DNA of 64,000 nt, from NCBI GenBank assembly GCA_905178155.1, contig CAJINV010000002.1, positions 10,586,709-10,650,708 of the forward strand. The letters are read 5' to 3'. Under the pieces are notes generated by a model. The model did not search any database. It saw only the letters and a list, made by a program, of their open reading frames with translations, and was not told the DNA's origin. A program made the position numbers and the translations under genes. Positions within the stretch are counted from its first letter, which is position 1. The number at the start of each line of letters is the position of its first letter. The DNA comes from Amoebophrya sp. A120 (lineage: Eukaryota > Sar > Dinophyceae > Syndiniales > Amoebophryaceae). Shown piece by piece: positions 32,762 through 41,740 of this stretch.

Positions 32762-34108
32762 CTAGCCTCCGTTGTACGTCTTGCCCATCAAAATATTTCG
32801 AAACTTTTCCAAGTACTCGGACGGTGAAGTTTCACGTAGGTCGATATAGAATTCCATGTCCCTAATAATGCGCTCCTTCACCCCTTCACGTTTCGCACCG
32901 TGCGCATCCTCAGGAAAGTATATCCAATATGCACTCCGACATCTTCTTCCGTCCTTCGCTATTGGAGCAAACATCTTGAGAAGGTAGTCCCTTGGAAAGA
33001 CGTAAAACCCGAGCAGTTCGTCAGCATCTGCAGAATAGTTTAGCGCGCACAGAAAGTCAAGCCTTTCCATCTCCTCCCTTGTGTATGGCCGTGTTGCTCG
33101 TAGTCTGCTATTCGTAGAAGTCGCTCTTACGACATTCAGAGCGCGTCCCAAGAAACCACTGCGATACGCAGGAACTCTGTGCAGTACCCTAGCGCAATCG
33201 ACGTAGCTGTTGAAAGGACTATTTGACGCAGGATCCGGAAAACTGAGATTCATACCCGCCGGACCGTAAACTGTCTTCTGCATGCTAGCCAGTGCGCCGC
33301 AGAACATCGCTTGGCAGGTGGAAGAAATCATTCCCTTGGAAAAATGACGAAACCAGTGAGCCTTGGATGCTGTTCCGCTTCCGGTACCGGTCGCACGTGT
33401 CCATTCTGCTCGCAGACCCACAAGAATCTCATCAAGCGAAACCTGCTCCGACTCCCGGAAGAAGCGACAGGAGACAGCAGATTGCGCCATGAAGAACAGA
33501 CCGGATTCCGGAGCGACTAGCACATTAAGAAACGGCCCATATCCGATCTTGTGGAACAGGAAAGTCCTTTCTTTACTTTCTGCCGTCTTAACTTTCGCTG
33601 TCGTCACTGATGATGCCGGCTTCTGTATTTTGAAGGTCGATTTCACCACCAGTGGAAACCATGTGTCGGAAACTACGCCCTTTTCGCAGTATTGCACTAA
33701 AACAGACGCTGGCCAGTGGTGGGGAAGTGTGAAAAAACGCCAAGCGGTATCCACTGCACGTATTGCGTCCTGCAAGAATTGTGCTCCACTTTCCGATACA
33801 ACGATCGAGCCCCGTTCCCGCTTTCTTGAGACTGAGCTTTGCACTAAATTTTGTGCGACCAAATCTCCCGGGGCGCTGCATGCAGCTTCATCGATATAGC
33901 TGGCAACACTATTTACCGGCAGCTGTGCAGTTACGGCCGCGGTAATGAAGCGCCGTTGTGGTCGTTGAACACGGGCGAGTGCAAGTCGACGATGTTGTGC
34001 CGCACAAATTATGATCCCCCCGCTCTTCAAACGTAACTCCTGCAAGGATTGCACGTTCACTGCTGGAATAAGGTTTGCCTTTGCGCTCCCGATGCCAATC
34101 GCAAACAT
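32762..34108 (-). CDS. Tandem-array paralog 6 (unknown function, mitochondrial-type N-terminus)
   Basis: About 448 residues, single exon, ATG at 34108; first in transcription order. The N-terminal 55 residues are hydrophobic then Arg/Gln-rich (RRLALARVQRPQRRFITAA), presequence-like. Landmarks: DTAWRFFTLPHHWPASVLVQ, DTWFPLVVKST, VLVAPESGLFFM, FCGALASMQKTVYGPAGM, LHRVPAYRSG, RPYTREEMERLDFLCALNY, LLGFYVFPRDYLL, CRSAYWIYFPEDAHGAKREG, DMEFYIDL. It is closest to paralog 2 (LPHHWPAS, PED AHxAK xEGV shared), which suggests these two share a more recent ancestor than the array order implies. Confidence 0.82.
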   Translation of the reverse strand: MFAIGIGSAKANLIPAVNVQSLQELRLKSGGIIICAAQHRRLALARVQRPQRRFITAAVTAQLPVNSVASYIDEAACSAPGDLVAQNLVQSSVSRKRERGSIVVSESGAQFLQDAIRAVDTAWRFFTLPHHWPASVLVQYCEKGVVSDTWFPLVVKSTFKIQKPASSVTTAKVKTAESKERTFLFHKIGYGPFLNVLVAPESGLFFMAQSAVSCRFFRESEQVSLDEILVGLRAEWTRATGTGSGTASKAHWFRHFSKGMISSTCQAMFCGALASMQKTVYGPAGMNLSFPDPASNSPFNSYVDCARVLHRVPAYRSGFLGRALNVVRATSTNSRLRATRPYTREEMERLDFLCALNYSADADELLGFYVFPRDYLLKMFAPIAKDGRRCRSAYWIYFPEDAHGAKREGVKERIIRDMEFYIDLRETSPSEYLEKFRNILMGKTYNGG

Positions 34109-34592
34109 GATTTTTCTTTACCGCTATCTTGATTTGACTCTTGCTCGTCGAAAGGTCAGCTCGCACGAAACTCTCTCCGCCTCATATCAACAAAGATCTT
34201 GCGTTATCGTAAGACTGTGCATGGACGACTGAAAATTTGCCGCTAACCGGCTGACTTCGCGCTTTCACAGTCAGTCAAAGCGCGACGTCTAAACTTTGAA
34301 CAACTGCATATGATTGCACGACGGACTCAAATTCATCAACAGGTCAATGAATAGGATTTCAAAAAACGCCTTTACGTAGAAAAAATTCGTACGCGATGAT
34401 CATTGTTCGCACGCATTTCAACAGACCAAAGCAGTATGCAACTATTTGCGTTTCACAGCAGCAGCCATGAGTTGAAATAAATCATTATAATTGCGCGACG
34501 AAGGAACGCTGCTACACCAAATCATGGGCTGTCGCTACTTTTGTTTTCGGTTTTACAGCTGAACATCGCGACGATCTACTGCAAATACAGCT
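34109..34592. other. Intergenic region, no gene seen
   Basis: AT-rich. Separates array gene 6's start from the 3' end of the Lys-rich membrane gene. Confidence 0.6.
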
Positions 34593-36071
34593 TTACTTCT
34601 TTCCCTTCCCTTTTCCTTTTTTCTTCTTTCCTTTTTTCTTTCCTTTCTTCCCACCTGGTCCGTCATCGTCGCTCGACGAACTACTAGCCTCCTCGTCCTT
34701 CTTCTGGAACTGAGCCAGTTGGTTCTCCACGTTCACCCTGGCCATTTTTTCATCTATCCCCGCATCCGACACGTCCATCGCTTCGATGTCGTCCGAGTCG
34801 TAGTCACTGTCGAAATCCCCCGGATCCCCCCGCCTGCCCCGTTTTCTACCTTTCTTCCCTTTCTTCTTCCCTTTGCCCTTCTTGCCGTCGTCGGAGGAGC
34901 TGCTGTCGTCCTTCTTTTTCTTCTTTTTCGCAAGGTCCTGTTGGATTTTCCTCAATTTCTGCACGAACTCCACACTGCTGCGGCCGGTATCCCGAGCGAA
35001 GATGATGAATTTTCCGATCGCGATGTGGACGCCAAACGCGTAGCCGAACATGCCAGTGACAAAAAGATTCCGCCGGAACTCCCAGGATTCCTCAGCTAAG
35101 CGGCGGACCTGTGTTGCAGTTTAGGCTTAGTAATTCCGGCGTGTTTTGCTAGAAGTGCGGTTCTTAATAATTTAGTTGCAAATGCGCCGTAGCATCAGCA
35201 TCACAAACATGACTTCATAACATTATTTACCTCCGCGTTGTGCTTCTCCAGCTTCACATACGATGCCTGCCCCGGTAAAGGCATGGTGGAAAACGTTTGG
35301 GGCAGCACCGGGGCGCCGTTGTTCACGCCGAGAAAGTCCATGGGCGGCGCTGGAGGCGGTTTCCCGGTGATGCCCGGGGTCACTGGTGTCGGAGCGGTCG
35401 AGTTGTCGCCCTGAATCACCGCCCCTGCGAAGGAGGTGAGGGTTTTGCGAAAGGATGAAGACGAGGTAGCGGAGTGATGGTGATGCGATCTTCGAGAAGA
35501 CATTGTCGCTAGGTGTGCGGAAAGGGTATCTACTTCACATGTTGGCTGCTGCTGAGCTGCGGTGCCGAACTGCAACTCCTCGTGGAGATTATGCAGGCCC
35601 CGCAAAGTTTGCTCCAGAAAGCTTGTCATGTTCGTGTCTGTTGCGAGGCAAGCAAAAAGAAACTGTGGTCAACTTCTTTCACCGCAAGAAACCCGGCGGT
35701 CCCAGAACGTCAAGGAATCGGTTTCGTAGCTGCGGTTCCTGTTGTACCGGTGCTGCACGGTGTTGTGCGAGAAATGCTTGCCCAGGAACTGTTCTCCGCC
35801 CTGTCCGCAAGTTCCTCAAGGCTGGGGAGATGAGAGACCCTTGCTGCAGCAGCACGCCCTGGTTGTACAAAATTTGTGCCCTGAGCTGGTCCTCTTCAGG
35901 TGATGTGTCTAGCAGGCCCCAAACCCGGTCATTGGCTCCATCATCAGAAGTGACACTAGCTGAACCTGCCCGATCGGTTGTACCACCCTCACGAACGTGT
36001 GCTAGCTGCAACAATTTCAATTCCAGAAAAAACAGCGCCGTCAGCGTTGCTCCAACCACGATTACACCCAT
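34593..36071 (-). CDS. Membrane protein with Lys/Ser/Asp-rich C-terminal tail
   Basis: Three exons, 35693-36071, 35231-35637 and 34593-35108, join in phase to about 433 residues. The 35109-35230 intron is clean GT-AG. The first intron has a weak donor (GTTTCT) and is tentative; if wrong, the gene starts at ATG 35629. Residues 1-25 (MGVIVVGATLTALFFLELKL) form a signal anchor. A second hydrophobic stretch is near residue 285 (NLFVTGMFGYAFGVHIAIGK). After KKKKKKDD the last 110 residues alternate Lys/Gly and Ser/Asp blocks, ending in a Gly-Lys repeat. The exon 2 product is Ser/His/Pro-rich. No family is recognised; the arrangement suggests a membrane-anchored protein with a charged, phosphorylatable cytosolic tail. 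Pieces of its last exon recur behind two array genes. Confidence 0.65.
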
Positions 36072-36857
36072 TTCTGTCGGAAAAACGAATGGCGACAAGC
36101 TATCACGACGCTCCGACGAAAGGTCAGCGATCGAAAACGAAGTCTGCGCGACTAAAATTTGTGGAGGTGTTGCGAAATGACGACGGTTCTTTTATTGGTG
36201 GACAAGACGCCGACGAACGCAAGCAGATGCACAGACGAAAATCATAAACGAAACGAAATATTTTCGATCAGATCACGATGCGATCACACAGGCAATAGCG
36301 CAGTGGCATGTAAGAACATTTTTATTGCAGACAATGTGCTAAAGCGTAGCTGATGGCCGCGTCAGGTCACTCACGGGGTGTGCAGTATGAAGCCACATGC
36401 TTCAAAGTTATTCCAATCCAACACACAGAAATTCAAAAAACATTTGAAGAAATTATCAATATCTGGTCTCAACATGCAATAGAAAGAAGATGTTTTTTCG
36501 CAGCTCTGGTGAGTTCGCACCGAGGATCATGTGAGAGATTTTGACAAACTAGTGATACAAACCGCAAGTGCTAACTGCTACTTTCTTACTGCTCAAACAT
36601 CTCGATAAACCTTGAGCGATCACTGTAAATCGCAAGAGTAAAAAAACCAACTACTTAAACTTTCATTTGTATTCTCAACCACAAGGACCAGACAGGGAAA
36701 TAGTGCAGCACACAGCATACTTCATAATCCCCATTGCAAACTTCACATGCGCAGTCCCGCAGTGCTCTATAAACAATTCCAGATTCAACGTCTCTCACTT
36801 TCGTACTTTAATGCTAGCAACGCGCTTCTTGATGCTAGAAAGCCGCTTCGCTTTCGC
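36072..36857. other. Intergenic region, no gene seen
   Basis: AT-rich; no supportable frame or RNA gene. Confidence 0.6.
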
Positions 36858-39800
36858 TTACCAATGCCACCGCGACACCCTATTTCGGTTTCGCCACGGT
36901 GGTGGTGCAGTTGCCTGCTGACTGGCGTAAAAGCCTCCCTGTGAAGAGCCAGCAGATTGCTCAGCCGGCTGTTGCTGTTGCTCCTGTTCGTCAAAATTAT
37001 ATGCTTGAGCGGCACCCGATGAGGAGGTAGAACCAAAGTCATAATCGTTTCGCGTCTGCTGACTGTCCTGTTGCGCGCTCTGTTCCAAGTGCTGTCTCCA
37101 CTGCTGCTGCACTTGCTGCTGGTGCTGCTGTATTGCTGCGTCTACTTGCGCCGCTTCGTGAGAAAGCCCATCTTGCGCGAGCTCTTGCTCCCATGGATTC
37201 ATCACGTGCTCGTAAGTTTCATCGAAATCGCGATGTAGTTGACCGGGCTCGTACGGATATGGTGAACCGTAGCGGTCGTAGGTAGCAGGCATCGGAGGGA
37301 AATGCACCACTCCCTCACCGCTAGCCAACGCACTTTCCTGCAAGCGGCCCCAGCCTGAGATCCTTTCGCCGCGACCTCCCTGAGGAACGCGGTGTGCAGG
37401 CGGGTCGTAGCTGTGCAGGCTGTTGCCTTGCGGTGTAACACTTGAGAGCGAGTGCGCCACGATGATGCGGTCCCGCGGCCAGGTCGGCGGCGGTCCGTGA
37501 AACGGTGTGAGCGGCAGCTGCGGACGCTGCGACGCCTGGGTCACGCGGTCTCCCCGATTGATCATCCGCGGGCCCCGGTAGTCTTCTGCTGTCTCAGAAC
37601 TTGTATTACCACCACGCTGCGGTTGATGTACGCCGGAAGTGGCTGTAGAGGCCGGGACCGCACCTCCGGACGGAGGGGTGTGCCAGCTCCCGGCGTAGAA
37701 CCCACGATAGCACGGATAGACCAGGCCCGGATGGTTCTCGTCTTCGAAGGGCTGGCCGCTGTGCCAGAAACCCTCGCGGACGAAGCCCCGATGCCGCTCC
37801 CTGCCGAAGCCGTGCTGTTTTCCCTGAAACCACAGCCCGTCAAAGCAGTAGTCGTTCTGGAAGTCGTTTAACACGCCGCGCCCGGTGCGTTTCCCGTGCA
37901 CATACTGACCGATGTACTCAGCGCCGTTGCGGAACTCCCACATATCGCCGTGAGGTGCGTTCTCACACCATTCGCCGACGTAAAACCAGTGCGCAAAACT
38001 GTTTTTCGGAGAGGATGATGAAGAAGAAGAGGATGGACCATTCCGGGCATTATGCGCTATGCACGCCTCTCTCGTTGGTGCCATGCATCCGAAGCCGTGC
38101 TTCTTCCCGTCGCGCCAGTAGCCCTCGTAGCCAACGCCGTTTCTCGTGCCCCAACCGTAGCCGTGACGGAGGCCGTCGAAAAACTCTCCCGTGTACGAAC
38201 CGGCATCAAATTCACGCGTGTTTGGCTTCCCTCCATCATGTCCGGAGCTACTGCTCGTCTGCCGTGTGGAAGTGGCAGCTTGCTCGCGATCGCGTGCTTG
38301 CCGGGGGTCTTCGCCATGATTCGGATACGGATTGATTCCGCCAGGATTCGCTGCGTATTCGCGATCCCGTGCCGCTTCTTGCTCTAGCGTGAGGGCTCCG
38401 AAGTCGCCTCCCGACGCCATGGAATTGTCCGGCGGACTGGGCGTGCGGCTCCAGACGGGCGACGCATCGTCCGCAACCGAGCGAAACACCCACTCCGACG
38501 GCAACTCTGCCTGGTCCGCGGCCTGTCGCTCTCGCTCCGCTGCTTCCTCAGCGCTTCTGCGGTTGGACTGCTGCAAAATCGCGTTGCCCAACAGCCCCAA
38601 GCGGAAGGAGGCAATTCCTCTTCGCGACGCCGGGGGCGGCCGCCCGGGCGGCGGGCCTAGGGGTACAGGACCTGACTCTGCCCTGTCCTCCGGAGGTCCC
38701 CCTGGACCACCATCGTCGACAAGAGTGTCTCCTTCGGTTTCCCCGTCGGCGGCCGGGACCTGCTCAACAATACCTCCCGCCTCCGCACGTGCTACATTGA
38801 GCACCGCGTCCGCGTTGGTCGGCGCGACCCGCGGTGGTTCCCCGGGCGAGCTGCTGCTCCCCGTGCTGAACTGACTACGGGAGAGAACATTATCCCTTCT
38901 AGGTCTCTTGCAGTACCAGTAACTCCCGTGGCCGTGCAACTTGTTTCGCTCCCACTGCCCAACATAGAGTTCCCGCTGCAGCAACTCCTCGTCGTCTGGT
39001 TCTACTGCAGAAGCACCTCGCTCAACTTCTGGGTGAGAGGACTGGCGACGAAAACCATCGCCCCATCGCTCATGTGCAGTCGTGGTGCTAGTAACCCTCG
39101 AACTATGGCCAGCACCGCTTGCAGCGGCTGATGTACTACTAGCTGATCTATTGTCTTCTCTCCTGGGCTTGGTCAGCCTCTTCACCATGCTCAGAAGACC
39201 CGCGCCGTGCTTCTGCCCCGCGGCATACTCGCCCTCGTACCGAATTTCGTGGGTCTGACCGCCCTGCTCGCCCTGGTACTTCTGGTGACCGCGCCCGTGC
39301 TTCTTGCCGTTTTGCCACTGTCCCTGATAGCTACCGCCATCCTGTAGCAGCAGCTGCTGCCTTCGGTTTCGGTCCTGCAACGGCACAAACACCATCTCGT
39401 TCCACCACGGCCGCGCTCCCTGGTGCATCCAAAACCGCGGGAAGCCTGACGGGCTCGGCTGTGGTCGCAGCCGGGGAGGCGCCGGACCACCGATGTTAAC
39501 CGCCGGCGGATCAGGTTGCGGCTCGAGGTCCTGGAAAAATGGCATCCTCTCTCCTTCTTGCTCCGCGGGGACGGCGTCGTCCTGCTCGCGTGGCTGCTCA
39601 CCTGCAGGTACGTCGCGGCGCGGTTCCGCGCTGTTATTCCCCCCCACCGGGGGCACTGGCACTGCTCCATCGGATATACCGCGCTCTTGGTTTGTTGCGC
39701 CACCGTCCGTCGTGTCTGGAATAAAAGGAATAGTTTGCAAATCATCGATAAAGTTCACACCCCCGTTCCCGAGGACGGTGTGCACAATATCACCGCTAAT

Positions 39801-41162
39801 CAGACCGCGAAGTTCTGCGTCAGTCTCATCATCCACAATGGTACTGTCATCCTCGTCGGAGGAGCTGCCTTCGTCCGAGGCAAACTGCAACCTCACAGGG
39901 TCTGGATTATTATTTGTTGCCCCGTCGACAATTTGTTCCTCAGCAGCAATCTCTTCAGACGCTGTGGCGTTCGTGTCTGCAGTCCGTGACCAAAAAATAG
40001 CAGGTGCGGTCGCCTCGTCGGTAAGGTTCATCCCCACGACCTGTCGTTGGAAAGGGATTGGCGCCAGGAAAACGGCATTACGCCGCGGTCGTTGCGGCAC
40101 AGCTCCGGCTTGAGGCCGCTCCTCCGCATTCTGTTGCTCCCCTTCTGGTTCGGCTAGCACTGGTACTCCCTCCGTGCTGTTCGTCGCACCAGCAGCAACC
40201 TCCCCTGCAGCAGGCTCAGCGGCCGGATTCGCGGCTGCGTCCAGGCCCGCACCCACGGTTGACCGATCTACCCGGGTCGACCACCGCATGCGGAGTAAGA
40301 TGTTCTGGGGAATCAGTGAAGCTGGAATTGGCGAGGCTTCGGCCGTCGTGGCAAAGATATTGTGTGTAGCCCGCCGCGGGTTCACGACCTCCGGTTTTTG
40401 CAAAACCCAGCGGTACTCGACGCTATTGCCCTCACCGTTCGCTCGCGGAAACTCATCTGTGGCTTTCCTAAATGATTTCTCATCGTCTTGCTCTTGTAGA
40501 TATGCTGGACTCTTACCATCCGAGGGCTGTGGTGAACCACCGAAAAAACCTTGTCGCGAGAAGAGACCTGTTGAAGCGGAGCTCGAGGTTGCAGTCGACG
40601 GTGTCGCGGTTGTGGCGGGCGATGCAGGGGACCCCCAGGTGGGAGACGAGGAGCCCGGGCGACAAGTGCCGACCTGTCCCTCGTAGTGACCCTGCAGCGG
40701 GACCCGACAAATGGGACACTTTATCTTTTCGCGATTTTTCGCATTTTTACCTACAAAATCGGCCCGGCACCGACGGCAAATCGGGTGAAAGCACGGAAGC
40801 CAGTAAAGTTTGTCTGCCTCGTTCTCAGGGTCATCGTCGGGCGGCGCGGGTACTCCCGTTGTTCCGGCACTCGACGATGCAGGGCTATGCCGGAAGTCTT
40901 CAAGACATACCGGGCATACGGTCGACGACCCTCCTGCAGTGTGGTCCTCATTGTCTTCATCAGTGGCTCTCGCTTGCTCTTCACCTAGCTGCAGAGCAGT
41001 CGACGGAAAAAACGCGGATTCGGAATGGGATATCGACGCGCCAGCGACACCGTCAGTCTGCGCTGAATCTCGAAAACTTTTGGAGGATCCATGGCGCACG
41101 CACAGCAGGGAGTACAAAAAGCTACCGAAACACCTAGCTCGGAAACCGTGCATGTGTTGCAT
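36858..41162 (-). CDS. RING finger plus MORN-repeat protein
   Basis: One uninterrupted frame of 1434 residues, ATG at 41162. A RING finger occupies residues about 82-155: CPVCLEDF, then a 30-residue spacer, CFHPICRRC, and CPIC, giving the C3HC4 spacing of an E3 ubiquitin ligase that binds E2 and two zinc ions. Residues 155-620 are disordered and acidic. MORN repeats (Y-x-G-x-W/F…G-x-G) begin near 630 and recur to about 1170: SYQGQWQNGKKHGRG, YVGQWERNKLHGHG, SYTGEFFDGLRHGYG, GYEGYWRDGKKHGFG, YIGQYVHGKRTGRG, CFDGLWFQGKQHGFG. A Ser/Pro/Gly-rich insert splits the MORN block. The last 100 residues are Gln-rich. MORN arrays usually bind membranes or scaffold apical and cytoskeletal structures in alveolates, so a ligase tethered to such a structure is plausible. 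No transmembrane segment. Confidence 0.88.
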   Translation of the reverse strand: MQHMHGFRARCFGSFLYSLLCVRHGSSKSFRDSAQTDGVAGASISHSESAFFPSTALQLGEEQARATDEDNEDHTAGGSSTVCPVCLEDFRHSPASSSAGTTGVPAPPDDDPENEADKLYWLPCFHPICRRCRADFVGKNAKNREKIKCPICRVPLQGHYEGQVGTCRPGSSSPTWGSPASPATTATPSTATSSSASTGLFSRQGFFGGSPQPSDGKSPAYLQEQDDEKSFRKATDEFPRANGEGNSVEYRWVLQKPEVVNPRRATHNIFATTAEASPIPASLIPQNILLRMRWSTRVDRSTVGAGLDAAANPAAEPAAGEVAAGATNSTEGVPVLAEPEGEQQNAEERPQAGAVPQRPRRNAVFLAPIPFQRQVVGMNLTDEATAPAIFWSRTADTNATASEEIAAEEQIVDGATNNNPDPVRLQFASDEGSSSDEDDSTIVDDETDAELRGLISGDIVHTVLGNGGVNFIDDLQTIPFIPDTTDGGATNQERGISDGAVPVPPVGGNNSAEPRRDVPAGEQPREQDDAVPAEQEGERMPFFQDLEPQPDPPAVNIGGPAPPRLRPQPSPSGFPRFWMHQGARPWWNEMVFVPLQDRNRRQQLLLQDGGSYQGQWQNGKKHGRGHQKYQGEQGGQTHEIRYEGEYAAGQKHGAGLLSMVKRLTKPRREDNRSASSTSAAASGAGHSSRVTSTTTAHERWGDGFRRQSSHPEVERGASAVEPDDEELLQRELYVGQWERNKLHGHGSYWYCKRPRRDNVLSRSQFSTGSSSSPGEPPRVAPTNADAVLNVARAEAGGIVEQVPAADGETEGDTLVDDGGPGGPPEDRAESGPVPLGPPPGRPPPASRRGIASFRLGLLGNAILQQSNRRSAEEAAERERQAADQAELPSEWVFRSVADDASPVWSRTPSPPDNSMASGGDFGALTLEQEAARDREYAANPGGINPYPNHGEDPRQARDREQAATSTRQTSSSSGHDGGKPNTREFDAGSYTGEFFDGLRHGYGWGTRNGVGYEGYWRDGKKHGFGCMAPTREACIAHNARNGPSSSSSSSSPKNSFAHWFYVGEWCENAPHGDMWEFRNGAEYIGQYVHGKRTGRGVLNDFQNDYCFDGLWFQGKQHGFGRERHRGFVREGFWHSGQPFEDENHPGLVYPCYRGFYAGSWHTPPSGGAVPASTATSGVHQPQRGGNTSSETAEDYRGPRMINRGDRVTQASQRPQLPLTPFHGPPPTWPRDRIIVAHSLSSVTPQGNSLHSYDPPAHRVPQGGRGERISGWGRLQESALASGEGVVHFPPMPATYDRYGSPYPYEPGQLHRDFDETYEHVMNPWEQELAQDGLSHEAAQVDAAIQQHQQQVQQQWRQHLEQSAQQDSQQTRNDYDFGSTSSSGAAQAYNFDEQEQQQQPAEQSAGSSQGGFYASQQATAPPPWRNRNRVSRWHW

Positions 41163-41740
41163 AAAATCGCGATTGAAGAAGTATCTTTATTTGACTTTTG
41201 TGTCCCATGACAGACCAATCAAAAATCGCGATGATACTAGATAGATACCAAAACTACTTATCGTGCAGAAAATAAGAGTGGCACAAACATTTCCTGTAAT
41301 CTCATCGGATTCTAATTTTTTCAAGGGCAAAAAAACAAGTACAGCGCGTTTGTACTAGTGACCTACTTACCCTACATAGCGACACAAACAGCCAAAGACG
41401 TACAGAATCGGGATCACGGTCAGGAGCACAAAATGAGCTTAAGCACAAGAAACCTTTACAAAACTTCTGCGACAAAAATACAGATCGAGGATCCTTTTGC
41501 GTGTTGAAACTTTACTTCTTAGGTTCACCCTTCATCTCGAAAAACACAGATACGCAAAGTATCGCGCGCATTGCCACCGGATTCGCATGTTTTCTTTCCG
41601 ATTACGTTCTGAGTTATACGCTCATCTGTGCTTGTACAACTACGTTGCGCTTGGTCTAGCCGTGCGACACAGGAAAATTTCAATCTGCGCACTATTCTCA
41701 ACATCGTCGGTCTAGGCAGGAAGGATAGGAAAATAAATCC
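41163..41740. other. Intergenic region, no gene seen
   Basis: AT-rich; no supportable frame. Confidence 0.6.
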
